A stretch of DNA of 47,097 nucleotides. Origin: Corynebacterium sp. GTDB lineage: Bacteria > Actinomycetota > Actinomycetes > Mycobacteriales > Mycobacteriaceae. Position numbers and translations under genes: made by a program. Within the stretch, counting starts at the first letter, position 1; the number at the start of each line of letters is the position of its first letter. The notes beneath the pieces were generated by a model. The model searched no databases, had not been told where the DNA came from, and saw only the letters and a program-made list of their open reading frames with translations. Shown piece after piece: positions 33,405-41,092 of this stretch. The stretch is from contig NZ_DUOE01000153.1 of the NCBI RefSeq assembly GCF_012838985.1, forward strand, positions 1 through 47,097. Direction: 5' to 3'.

Positions 33405-34389
33405 TGTGCCCGGTCCAGGCGGGGGTCTCGGCCGACCACAGGTGATCCGGGTAGGGACGCCCCTGCGCCGCCCCGCCCGTGAGGTGCGCCGCGATGGTGG
33501 CCGCCGCCAGACCGGAGGCGAGGTCCGCGGAGCTGAAGCGGATCGGGATGAGACCGTTCCGCAGGTACTCCAGCGTCTGTGCGTACTCCCTGAGGCGGAT
33601 GGAGTTGTCGCCGGGATCGAGGAGCGAGTACTTCACGTCGCCGTCGAACTCGATGATCAGGCCCAGCTCCGGCCAGAAGAAGTCGACCCGGCCGATCTCC
33701 CTCCCGCGCTGATCGCGGATCGTCGCCTGCTGCCACGGCACCGGGGCTCCCAGCTCCCGGAGCAGCACCTTCACCTCGGATTCGCGGGGGCTCTCCGAAC
33801 TCGCGGTGGCCAGCGCCACCGCCTGCCCCACCTGCGCGGCACCCTGCAGCCTGTGCATCTCCCCGGCCCGGCGCTCCATCTCCTCGTGGGTGAACAGATC
33901 TTCCCGGAGACAGTGGTCGAGGACGCGGACGGCATCGGCGAGCGAACTCCAGCGGGCGAGGTCGAGGGCGGTGGCGAGCACCCCGGTCACCCGGACGGTG
34001 CCGAACCCGCAGTCCGTGGTCTCGATGTGGTCCCTGTGCCCGGCGCTGAGGTGGCGGTAGTGGACGTGCCGGGTCCTCCGTGTGCGTCCCCCGATCCTGC
34101 CCAGCTCCACCCGCCACGTCCCGTGATCGGCAGGGGGCAGGATGGGCAGCTCCCACAGGCGGGCCGCTGTCCGGCCGACCGCGACGGAGGCCGGTGCGCA
34201 GCAGGCGAAAGCCGCGATGCGCACCAGGACCTGCTCCTCCGCGTCGAGGTCCCCGTGGCTGATGGTCTCGATGAAATGCCCCGGGGCGATCCTGAGGAAC
34301 TCGCCGCCCCGTTCCCTCCGGTAGAGACTCTGACGTTCCTGTTCTGTTCTGCCATCGGCACAGATGACAGGCCCCCCGACCTGATTCAT
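33379..34389 (-). CDS. DUF559-like protein with N-terminal AbiEi-like region
   Basis: A 336-residue protein of a kind frequent in actinobacteria. The N-terminal part (EFLRIAPGHFIE, residues about 25-45) resembles the winged helix of AbiEi-type antitoxin proteins. The C-terminal part (about 215-300) contains ESEVKVLLRELG and GRVDFFWPELGLIIEFDGDVKY, a PD-(D/E)XK/Vsr-like nuclease pattern as in DUF559. No AbiEii toxin is adjacent. It may be a solitary nuclease or regulator; function unproven. The start at 34389 was chosen for the first good codon usage; CATACT lies 5 nt upstream, a poor fit to the leaderless rule. Confidence 0.72.
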   Translation of the reverse strand: MNQVGGPVICADGRTEQERQSLYRRERGGEFLRIAPGHFIETISHGDLDAEEQVLVRIAAFACCAPASVAVGRTAARLWELPILPPADHGTWRVELGRIGGRTRRTRHVHYRHLSAGHRDHIETTDCGFGTVRVTGVLATALDLARWSSLADAVRVLDHCLREDLFTHEEMERRAGEMHRLQGAAQVGQAVALATASSESPRESEVKVLLRELGAPVPWQQATIRDQRGREIGRVDFFWPELGLIIEFDGDVKYSLLDPGDNSIRLREYAQTLEYLRNGLIPIRFSSADLASGLAAATIAAHLTGGAAQGRPYPDHLWSAETPAWTGHNGGHALRP

Positions 34390-34530
34390 GCCCGCAGTAT
34401 GGCAGGGATCCCCGCCGGAGGAGGGGCGACGGCAACAGACGTGCAACTCAGCTCCTCGACGGTGGATGGTGACCTGGGGAAACGGTGACGCAGCGCGCCG
34501 TGAGTTGCACGCCTGTTGCCGGGCTGGCCC

Positions 34531-34536
34531 TACACT
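34531..34536 (+). promoter_or_regulatory. Leaderless -10 of SDR gene
   Basis: TACACT with a 7-nt spacer to ATG 34544. Confidence 0.55.
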
Positions 34537-34543
34537 GACCCTC

Positions 34544-35260
34544 ATGAGTGAGAAGAAGATCGCAGTTGTCACCGGCGGCTCCTCCGGAATCGGTGCCGCC
34601 GCCGCCGTCACCCTGGCCGGGGAGGGTTACCACGTCGTCGTGGCCGCCCGCCGCCTCGACCGGATCACCGAGGTCGCCGGGAAGATCGGCGGCACCGCCA
34701 TCCGGCTCGACGTCACGGATGAGGATTCCGTCGCCGCCTTCGCCGGGGAGCTCCAGCAGTTCGGCCGCGTCGACGTGCTGGTCAACAACGCCGGTGGCGC
34801 GCACGGGCTGGACACGGTCCGCAACGCCAACTTCGAGGACTGGCAGACCATGTACGACGTCAACGTCCTCGGTGTCGTGCGGGTGACCAAGGCACTGCTG
34901 CCGCTCGTGGATGCGGCGGAGGGGCTGATCATCAACATCGGTTCGATGGCCAGCTTCACCCCGTACCCGGGTGGTGCCGGCTACAACGCCGCGAAGTTCG
35001 GCCTGCGTGCCCTGACCAGGGCCTTCCGCATGGAGGAGGTGGACAACCCCATCCGCATCACCCAGATCGACCCGGGCCGCACGGAGACGGAGTTCTCGGT
35101 CGTGCGCTTCAAGGGAGACGAGGAGAAGGCCGGGGCCGTCTACGCCGACAACCTCAACCTCTCCCCGGAGGACGTGGCGGAGGCGATCCGCTGGGTGGCG
35201 TCGCTGCCGAAGCACATCAACATCGACACCCTCAACATGATGACCAGGGACCACGTCTGA
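34544..35260 (+). CDS. Short-chain dehydrogenase/reductase (classical SDR)
   Basis: A 238-residue Rossmann enzyme: cofactor motif TGGSSGIG (residues 10-17), NNAG (81-84), catalytic serine in NIGSMAS and Y147-x3-K151. R37 at the end of the second strand (AARRLDR) favours NADP(H). It resembles the YdfG/serine-3-dehydrogenase type (ITQIDPGRTETEFSVVRF), oxidising hydroxy acids or reducing carbonyls; substrate unknown. TACACT 7 nt before ATG supports this start over the longer frame. Confidence 0.92.
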   Translation: MSEKKIAVVTGGSSGIGAAAAVTLAGEGYHVVVAARRLDRITEVAGKIGGTAIRLDVTDEDSVAAFAGELQQFGRVDVLVNNAGGAHGLDTVRNANFEDWQTMYDVNVLGVVRVTKALLPLVDAAEGLIINIGSMASFTPYPGGAGYNAAKFGLRALTRAFRMEEVDNPIRITQIDPGRTETEFSVVRFKGDEEKAGAVYADNLNLSPEDVAEAIRWVASLPKHINIDTLNMMTRDHV

Positions 35261-35279
35261 CCCGTCACCTGAGGGGGGT

Positions 35280-35285
35280 TAATAT
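35280..35285 (+). promoter_or_regulatory. Candidate leaderless -10 of LysE-type gene
   Basis: TAATAT with a 6-nt spacer to the GTG at 35292. Confidence 0.45.
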
Positions 35286-35291
35286 TCAGAC

Positions 35292-35930
35292 GTGACTGTC
35301 TCCTCCTTCCTCTCCCTGCTGGTCGTCTGGCTCACGGCGAACGTGTCGCCGGGGCCGGACATCGCGCAGGTCATCCGCCTGGGTGTGCACTCGCGGAAGG
35401 CGGGGATCTTCGGTGGGCTGGGCATCAACACGGGTGCCGCCATCTGGATCACGGGCTCACTGCTGGGCCTGTCGGCGCTGGTGAACACCCATCCGGGCCT
35501 GCTGGCGGTGCTGCAGGTCATCGGCGGCTCCTATCTGCTGTGGATGGGTTTCGGGGCCCTGCGCGCCGGGCTCTCCCCGCAGCGGGAGCAGGCGGTGGAG
35601 CAGGAGGCGGTGAGCGGGGAGATCTCCGCGCTCCGCGCCTGGCTGACGGGCACGGCCACGAACCTGTCGAACCCGAAGGCGCTGCTGTTCTTCGGCGCGG
35701 TGTTCGCGCAGTTCATCACGCCGGGCATGGGGTGGGAGTGGCACCTGATCATCCTGGTGGTGCTGTTGTCCACGGGTATCGCGTGGTTCACCATCCTGGC
35801 GGTGGCGGTGGACACCATCTCGGAGCGGCTGGTGCGTAACGCGCGGATCATCGACGCGGTCACCGGCCTCGTGTTCATGGGACTGGCGCTGTGGATGCTG
35901 GTGGGTGGCGTCATGGAACTGGCGGGCTAG
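35292..35930 (+). CDS. LysE family amino-acid exporter
   Basis: A 212-residue LysE/RhtB-type translocator with six hydrophobic segments and the family N-terminus SFLSLLVVWLTANVSPGPD, followed by GIFGGLGINTGAAIW. Such proteins export amino acids such as lysine, threonine or homoserine; the substrate is not visible. The start is GTG 35292, with TAATAT 6 nt upstream. Its stop codon is part of the -10 of the next gene. Confidence 0.9.
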   Translation: MTVSSFLSLLVVWLTANVSPGPDIAQVIRLGVHSRKAGIFGGLGINTGAAIWITGSLLGLSALVNTHPGLLAVLQVIGGSYLLWMGFGALRAGLSPQREQAVEQEAVSGEISALRAWLTGTATNLSNPKALLFFGAVFAQFITPGMGWEWHLIILVVLLSTGIAWFTILAVAVDTISERLVRNARIIDAVTGLVFMGLALWMLVGGVMELAG

Positions 35931-35933
35931 ACT
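35928..35933 (+). promoter_or_regulatory. Leaderless -10 of S4 gene, overlapping the LysE-type stop
   Basis: TAGACT, whose first three bases are the TAG stop of the upstream exporter. Spacer of 8 nt to ATG 35942. Confidence 0.5.
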
Positions 35934-35941
35934 CAGGCACC

Positions 35942-36235
35942 ATGCACGCCCATGATGTCGCGATCCGCGACGAGACGATCAAGCTCGGCCAGTTCATCAA
36001 GCTCGCCAGCCTGGTGGCCACCGGCGGTGAGGCCAAGGACGTCATCGCCAACGGCGAGGTCACGGTCAACGGTGAGGTGGACACCCGCCGCGGCAGGACC
36101 CTCCGCCACGGTGACGTCGTGTGTCTCGCCGGCACCTGCGCGCGCGTGACCGCGGCGGGCACGGACGAGGACGACTTCTTCGACGAGGCCACCGCCAATG
36201 ATGATTTTGACCCGGAGAAGTGGAGAAACCTCTAG
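35942..36235 (+). CDS. S4-domain RNA-binding protein (YbcJ-like)
   Basis: A 97-residue protein whose first 70 residues form an S4 domain (IKLGQFIKLASLVATGGEAK, then VTVNGEVDTRRGRTLRHGDVV), as in YbcJ-like proteins. An acidic tail (DEDDFFDEATANDDFDPEKW) follows. S4 proteins of this size bind structured RNA, often rRNA; the target is unknown. ATG 35942 is supported by TAGACT 8 nt upstream. Its TAG stop directly precedes the next ATG. Confidence 0.88.
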   Translation: MHAHDVAIRDETIKLGQFIKLASLVATGGEAKDVIANGEVTVNGEVDTRRGRTLRHGDVVCLAGTCARVTAAGTDEDDFFDEATANDDFDPEKWRNL

Positions 36236-37054
36236 ATGCCTGCTTTCGAGGCCAGCGGCGGCATGCCGTACTGGATTGACCTGACGACCTCCGACGTGCG
36301 TAAGTCCACGCACTTCTACGCGCAGCTCCTCGGCTGGGAGATCGACTCCCGCGATGACTCCGCCTACCGCATCGCCCGCGTCCAGGGCCTGCCGGTCGCC
36401 GGGTTCATCCCGCAGCCGGAGGAGGGCGGCGCCTTCCCGGACACGTGGCTCACCTACTTCCTCGCTGACGGCCTGGACACGCAGATCCAGCAGATCGAAC
36501 GCCTGGGTGGTCGGGTGCTCGCCGCCCCGACGGAGGTCGGCATCGGTCGGATGGCGCTGCTCAGCGACGCCGCCGGCGCCCTCTTCGGCCTCATCGAGCC
36601 GGCGGGCGAGGACTACTTCATCGCCGCCGGCGAGCCGGGCACCCCGGTGTGGCACGAGCTGGCGGCCACCACCGGCTTCGACAAGGCCGTCGACTTCTAC
36701 CACGGCCTGCTCGACTGGGAGCTCGTGGCCCAGGCGACGGGCGAGGACTTCACCTACACCACCGCCGTGGTGGAGGGCGCCCCGTTCGCGGGTCTGTGGA
36801 AGGCCGAGGGGCAGTTCCCGCCCCAGGTCCCCAGCTTCTGGCAGTCCTACCTGGGCATCGTCGACCTGGACGACGCCGTCGCCCGCATCCCGGAGCTCGG
36901 CGGCGAGATCATCCGCGAGCCCTGGGACTCCGAGTTCGGCCGCCTGTGCATCATCGCGGACCCGACGGGCGCGACCGTCACCCTCGCCGAGGTGGAGGAG
37001 TACGTCGAGGAGGAGATCCGCGAGTCGGACCCGCTCCAGGACGTTGAGTTCTAG
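36236..37054 (+). CDS. VOC family protein (two glyoxalase-like domains)
   Basis: A 272-residue protein of two tandem vicinal-oxygen-chelate domains: about residues 5-125 (GGMPYWIDLTTSDVRKSTHFY) and 130-260 (PVWHELAATTGFDKAVDFY). Related actinobacterial proteins are annotated as glyoxalase or hydrolase, but metal ligands and substrate cannot be decided here. The ATG touches the S4 stop (TAGATG), with GGAGAA upstream, so the two genes are likely co-translated. The 3' end overlaps the alkyltransferase-like gene. Confidence 0.88.
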   Translation: MPAFEASGGMPYWIDLTTSDVRKSTHFYAQLLGWEIDSRDDSAYRIARVQGLPVAGFIPQPEEGGAFPDTWLTYFLADGLDTQIQQIERLGGRVLAAPTEVGIGRMALLSDAAGALFGLIEPAGEDYFIAAGEPGTPVWHELAATTGFDKAVDFYHGLLDWELVAQATGEDFTYTTAVVEGAPFAGLWKAEGQFPPQVPSFWQSYLGIVDLDDAVARIPELGGEIIREPWDSEFGRLCIIADPTGATVTLAEVEEYVEEEIRESDPLQDVEF

Positions 37055-37334
37055 CGGCCTCACCGACATACAGGAGAGGGTGCTCGCGGTCGTCGGGAAG
37101 CTCGTGCCCGGCGAGGTGAGCACCTACGGCGACATCGCCGCCCGGGTGGGCACCGGCCCACGCCAGGTGGGGCGGGTGATGGCCGAGGTCGGGCACCTCA
37201 CCGCCTGGTGGCGGGTCGTGCGTGCCGACGGCTCCTCGCACGACCCTGCCGCCTCCGTCCCGCACTGGGACGCCGAGGGGATCCCGCACGACGGGCGGGC
37301 CGTGCGGTGGGCCGACTACCCTCGGGAATCATGA
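37044..37334 (+). CDS. Alkyltransferase-like (ATL) protein of the MGMT family
   Basis: A small protein (96 residues from the chosen start) matching the DNA-binding domain of O6-methylguanine methyltransferases: QERVLAVVGKLVPGEVSTYGDIAARVG and RQVGRVMAEVG. The active-site cysteine of PCHRV is absent: the equivalent stretch is AWWRVVRADG, the mark of ATL proteins, which bind O6-alkylguanine and recruit nucleotide excision repair. There is no ATG; I chose TTG 37044, preceded by CCAGGA, because homology begins at LTDIQERVL. It overlaps the VOC stop and, by 4 bp, the dehydrogenase start. Confidence 0.82.
   Translation: MSSSGLTDIQERVLAVVGKLVPGEVSTYGDIAARVGTGPRQVGRVMAEVGHLTAWWRVVRADGSSHDPAASVPHWDAEGIPHDGRAVRWADYPRES
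37317..37322 (+). promoter_or_regulatory. Candidate leaderless -10 of alcohol dehydrogenase gene
   Basis: TACCCT, inside the ATL coding end, with an 8-nt spacer to ATG 37331. Confidence 0.35.
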
Positions 37335-38371
37335 GTACTGTTCGCGCCTGGGGCACCCCGGGGTTCGCCGAGCCGTTGGAGCCGGTGACCATCACGCGCC
37401 GCGAGCTGCGCGAGGACGACGTGTCCATCCGCATCGAGTTCGTCGGCATCTGCCATTCGGACATCCACACCGCGCGCGGCGACTGGGGTGAGCGGGCCTA
37501 CCCGCTGGTCCCGGGGCATGAGATCGTCGGCATCGTCGACGCCGTCGGCCCCGGCGTGACCCGCCACGCGCCGGGGGACCGCGTCGGCGTGGGCTGCTAC
37601 GTCGATTCCTGCGGCAGCTGCCACCCGTGCTCGCTGGGGGAGATCTCCTACTGCGAGGAGGGCCCGACGCTCACCTACGGGGGCATCGACCGTCGCGACG
37701 GCCAGGTCACCCGGGGCGGATACTCGCAGGCCATCGTCGTGCGGGAGGACTTCGTGGTCCGTATCCCCGAGGTGCTCGATCCGGCGGCGGCCGCGCCGTT
37801 GCTGTGCGCCGGCATCACCACCTGGTCGCCGCTGCGCCGCTGGGGTGCGGGCCCGGGCAGGCGGGTCGGCATCATCGGCCTCGGCGGGCTGGGGCACGTC
37901 GGCGTGCAGATCGCCGCGGCCCTCGGCGCGGAGGTCACCGTCTTCTCCCACTCGGACGCCAAGAAGGAGGACGCCCTCCGCTTCGGCGCCACCCGCCACG
38001 TCTCCACCGCAGACGGCCTGCCGGAGGATCTGCACGACCATTTCGACCTCCTCCTCAACACCGTCTCCGTCGACCTGGACACCGAGGCATACCTCGACAT
38101 GCTGCGTTTCGACGGCGCCCTCGTCCAGCTCGGCCTCCCGCCCGCCGAGCTGGCGGTGCCCGTGCGTTCGCTGACGCAGAAGCGCCGCTCGGTGAGCGGC
38201 TCGCTGGTCGGCGGCATCGACGAGACCCAGGAGATGCTCGACTTCTGCGCCGCCTACGGCATCGCCGCCGAGATCGAGCTCATCGACGCCACCGCCATCA
38301 ACGAGGCCTACGACCGCACCATCGCCGCGGACGTGCGCTACCGCTTCGTCATCGACGCGGGCACCTTCTGA
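37331..38371 (+). CDS. Zinc-dependent NAD(P) alcohol dehydrogenase
   Basis: A 346-residue medium-chain dehydrogenase of the cinnamyl-alcohol/YahK type. Catalytic zinc ligands: C41 and H63-E64 (GHE). Structural zinc cysteines: C94, C97, C100 and C108. Cofactor loop GLGGLGHVGVQ, and FSHSDAKKEDALRFGA after it, where S/K residues favour NADP. It reduces aldehydes or oxidises alcohols; substrate unknown. The start overlaps the ATL stop as ATGA. YihY starts one base after its stop. Confidence 0.92.
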   Translation: MSTVRAWGTPGFAEPLEPVTITRRELREDDVSIRIEFVGICHSDIHTARGDWGERAYPLVPGHEIVGIVDAVGPGVTRHAPGDRVGVGCYVDSCGSCHPCSLGEISYCEEGPTLTYGGIDRRDGQVTRGGYSQAIVVREDFVVRIPEVLDPAAAAPLLCAGITTWSPLRRWGAGPGRRVGIIGLGGLGHVGVQIAAALGAEVTVFSHSDAKKEDALRFGATRHVSTADGLPEDLHDHFDLLLNTVSVDLDTEAYLDMLRFDGALVQLGLPPAELAVPVRSLTQKRRSVSGSLVGGIDETQEMLDFCAAYGIAAEIELIDATAINEAYDRTIAADVRYRFVIDAGTF

Positions 38372-38372
38372 C

Positions 38373-39413
38373 ATGAGCACCGCGTCCGGCCGTCGACCGC
38401 GCCTGAGCTCCCGGGGCTGGCGTTACGCCCTCGGTCGCGTCGTGCACGAGTTCTGGCTGGGCGGCGGCCTCGACCTGGCGGCCAAGCTCACCTTCTTCAC
38501 GGTGCTGTCCTTCGCCCCGACGATCCTGGCGATCTACTCCCTGGCCACACTCGTGCTGGCCAACAACGCGGAGCTGGTGGAGTCGCTCATCGCGGACTTC
38601 ATCGCCGGGTACGTGCCGGGCGAGTACCAGTCCTCCGTGCGCGGTGTCCTGGAGATGGTCATCGGTTCGCAGCGGGGTGGTGTCGTCGGCGTCATCGTCG
38701 GTGTGGCCATCGCCCTGTGGTCGGCCTCGGCGTACGTGCGGGCGTTCTCCCGGACGGCGAACACGGTGTACGGGCAGCCCGAGGGACGGTCCATCCCGCG
38801 GCTGTGGGCGACGATGTTCCTGCTGACGTTCGCGCTACTGGTCGGCATCGTCGGCATCCTGGTGTCGGTGATGCTCAATGAGACGGTCGTCAACGCCACC
38901 CTCGGTCTCATCGCGGAACCCCTCGGGCTCGGCGGCACGCTCGACTTCCTGCTGGGGGTGTTCCTGCCGGTGTGGCGGTGGGCGAAATGGCCGGTGATCC
39001 TCGCGCTGGCGACCGTGCTCATCGCGGTGCTCTACTACTTCACGCCCAACGTCCGGCAGGCGCGCTTCCGCTGGCTCAGCGTCGGGGCCTTCATCGCGCT
39101 GCTCGGGTTGGCGCTGGTCAGCGTGGGTTTCTGGCTGTACCTGTCCTACCTGTCCTCCCTGAGTTCCTACGGCGCGATCGGCACGATCCTGGCGTTCATG
39201 TTCGCCCTGTGGGGCTACAACATGATGCTGGTGCTCGGCATGAAGGTCGACGTCGAGGTGGAACGCGCCCGCCAGCTCAAGGAGGGCCGGAGGGCGGAGC
39301 GGGAGATCGACCTCCCGCCGCGTTCCACCCGGCAGGTCGAACGCACCGAGGCGATGCAGGAACGCCTCGAGGAACGCGGCCGTGACCTGCGGAAACGTTA
39401 CCTGGCGGACTGA
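38373..39413 (+). CDS. YihY/BrkB family inner-membrane protein
   Basis: A 346-residue protein with about six transmembrane segments and the family features (LTFFTVLSFAPTILAIYSLA near residue 30, FTPNVRQARFRWLSVGAF in the middle, YGAIGTILAFMFALWGYNMMLVLG near 270). The tail is long, charged and probably cytoplasmic (RRAEREIDLPPRSTRQVERTEAMQ). The family's role is unsettled. It starts one base after the dehydrogenase stop with no ribosome binding site, so it is likely read by coupled translation. The last 16 bp overlap the convergent hydrolase. Confidence 0.9.
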   Translation: MSTASGRRPRLSSRGWRYALGRVVHEFWLGGGLDLAAKLTFFTVLSFAPTILAIYSLATLVLANNAELVESLIADFIAGYVPGEYQSSVRGVLEMVIGSQRGGVVGVIVGVAIALWSASAYVRAFSRTANTVYGQPEGRSIPRLWATMFLLTFALLVGIVGILVSVMLNETVVNATLGLIAEPLGLGGTLDFLLGVFLPVWRWAKWPVILALATVLIAVLYYFTPNVRQARFRWLSVGAFIALLGLALVSVGFWLYLSYLSSLSSYGAIGTILAFMFALWGYNMMLVLGMKVDVEVERARQLKEGRRAEREIDLPPRSTRQVERTEAMQERLEERGRDLRKRYLAD

Positions 39414-40300
39414 GCGCGCAGGAACTCCGCCACATCAGCCACCCGCTGGCGGGCCACCTCCGGGGTGCTCACGCGGTGCCGGGAGACGTACTCGCGTACC
39501 TCGTGCCCCCCGGTCTCCGGGCGCCCCGCGATCTCATCCTGCAGGGCGATCTGCACCAGGCTCGGCGGCCAGGACTCCGCAGTCGGGACCTCCAGACCCG
39601 CACGGATCTCCGCGGGCAGGCCGGCGACGGAGTCGAGGTCGGGGAAGGTGAGCACGAGGGCGTCGAAAAGCGAGGCGTTGAGCGCCGCGAGCGCCGCCCC
39701 GGAGGAATAACCCCAGCCCGTGATCGACGTGGCGTTGTGGTGCTTCGCCACACCCACCGCCTGCCGGACCCTGTCATTCATCTCCGCGAGCGTGCTCTGC
39801 GGGGCGAGCGGGTAGTCGAGGTCGAGGATGACCGTGCCGGAACGCTGTGCCGCGGCCGCGACCTCCGGGCGCCAGGCGATCTCCAGGGCGTTGCCCGAAC
39901 CGCGCCACCAGCCGCCGGAGTGGAAGGACACGGCCCATGCACCCGTCGGCTCCGAGGGGGTGAACAGGCGGCCGGCGACCTCCGGGACCTCGGACACCTC
40001 GATGCCCTCGGCCCAGACGACGCCCGGCATGGAGTGGTCGAGGCCGGAACCGAGCATGAGCATCGCGGCGTGCGTGATGCGGTCGGGGAGACGGGCGATG
40101 TAGTTGTCCGCCGGGTCGGGGTCGCCGCTGCCGCCCTTCCACGGCGGGGTGAAGTCGGGGAGCTCGTAGTGGGCGTCGATGTAGGAGTACAGCTGCTCGA
40201 GCTGCTCCTCCGCGGGCATCTCCCGCTCGACGCCGCCGACCCGGAACTCGGCCCGGAACTTCTCTTCCTGCAACTGCTCAGGTGTCTTCTCATCACTCAT
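39398..40300 (-). CDS. Alpha/beta hydrolase
   Basis: A 300-residue protein with a nucleophile elbow GYSSG (GWGYSSGAALAAL) and an HSGGWWRGSG oxyanion-loop region, as in HSL/BD-FAE-like esterases. The N-terminal 40 residues are charged (MSDEKTPEQLQEEKFRAEF). Likely an esterase; substrate unknown. The frame extends upstream, but ATG 40300 has TAGGCT 7 nt before it. GCTTNNCGACGC occurs at 39660-39671, encoding LFDA. Confidence 0.85.
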   Translation of the reverse strand: MSDEKTPEQLQEEKFRAEFRVGGVEREMPAEEQLEQLYSYIDAHYELPDFTPPWKGGSGDPDPADNYIARLPDRITHAAMLMLGSGLDHSMPGVVWAEGIEVSEVPEVAGRLFTPSEPTGAWAVSFHSGGWWRGSGNALEIAWRPEVAAAAQRSGTVILDLDYPLAPQSTLAEMNDRVRQAVGVAKHHNATSITGWGYSSGAALAALNASLFDALVLTFPDLDSVAGLPAEIRAGLEVPTAESWPPSLVQIALQDEIAGRPETGGHEVREYVSRHRVSTPEVARQRVADVAEFLRAQSAR

Positions 40301-40307
40301 GTCGGCC

Positions 40308-40313
40308 AGCCTA
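40308..40313 (-). promoter_or_regulatory. Leaderless -10 of alpha/beta hydrolase gene
   Basis: TAGGCT with a 7-nt spacer to ATG 40300. Confidence 0.5.
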
Positions 40314-40351
40314 GTTGCGCCGCAGCATATACGTGGGGGTGGTGATCGGGC

Positions 40352-40357
40352 TACGCT
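40352..40357 (+). promoter_or_regulatory. -10 of CG0192-like gene
   Basis: TACGCT, predicting a leader of about 50 nt that contains AAGGAG at 40401-40406. Confidence 0.4.
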
Positions 40358-40416
40358 GGTGACAGATACGCAGATACTCCCGAAAGAACGCTGATCACGC
40401 AAGGAGCACACACATC

Positions 40417-41037
40417 ATGAGCGGTGAAGCCCTCATCTACGACGCAGAACTCGATCCCACCAAGGAGGACATCGCGGCCCGTTACGCCGGCATCGTCACC
40501 CTGCTGGGCAGCTACCGGCTCGTCGATCCGGACGGCGAGGTCGGCATCGAGGTGCTCATCGGCTCCGACCTCGACGGCCGGGGAGTGCAGCTGCCCCTCA
40601 CCTACCGTTCCAGCGAGCTGGACGATTCGCACACCCTCATCGAGATGGACCACAGCGTGCTCGGACACCGGTACGTCTCCAACGCCCTCGGTGACCCGGT
40701 CGCGGTGACCCAGATCATCCGCACCATCCTCGAGGGCGATGACGGGGCCACCCGTTCCGACGGTGTGCCCGCCGCCCTGGACATCCGCGGTTCCGGCACG
40801 CAGGAGAAGGTGGAGATCCTCGACCTCAAGCTCACCGAGGTCACCCGCCAGCGGGCCGTCGGCCACGCGAAGTTCGACGGCCAGACCCGCAACTTCCAGC
40901 TACTCATGCCGCACCTGCTGCGCCGCCTCAACCGTGCCGGCGTCGACGCCGACACCGCCCGCCTGCACCTGGTGGGCTGGCTGCCCTCCATGCCGGAGAA
41001 GCAGCGCGTGTGCGCGGAGCTGAGCATCCGCGATTAG
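40417..41037 (+). CDS. CG0192-like protein (maltokinase N-terminal cap-like)
   Basis: A 206-residue soluble protein resembling the corynebacterial CG0192-type proteins, whose first half is like the N-terminal cap of maltokinase (GSYRLVDPDGEVGIEVLI, LPLTYRSSELD, MDHSVLGHRYVSNALGDP). No kinase domain follows, so it is a stand-alone cap-like protein of unknown role. AAGGAG lies 10 nt before the ATG. It is divergent from the hydrolase and followed by a hairpin. Confidence 0.78.
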   Translation: MSGEALIYDAELDPTKEDIAARYAGIVTLLGSYRLVDPDGEVGIEVLIGSDLDGRGVQLPLTYRSSELDDSHTLIEMDHSVLGHRYVSNALGDPVAVTQIIRTILEGDDGATRSDGVPAALDIRGSGTQEKVEILDLKLTEVTRQRAVGHAKFDGQTRNFQLLMPHLLRRLNRAGVDADTARLHLVGWLPSMPEKQRVCAELSIRD

Positions 41038-41049
41038 TCCCCCGACCTG

Positions 41050-41087
41050 ACTGCGTTCCGACCCTCCGGAGAGGGGCGGGCCGCAGT
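41050..41087. terminator. Hairpin between convergent genes
   Basis: Outer arms ACTGCG (41050-41055) and CGCAGT (41082-41087) and inner arms CCCTC (41062-41066) and GAGGG (41071-41075) form an interrupted stem between the CG0192-like and M13 peptidase genes. The U-run is weak. Confidence 0.5.
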
Positions 41088-41092
41088 TGTCT

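Noticed and set aside
33379..34389. A type IV toxin-antitoxin pair
   Set aside because: Only an AbiEi-like N-terminal region is present. No AbiEii nucleotidyltransferase toxin lies on either side.
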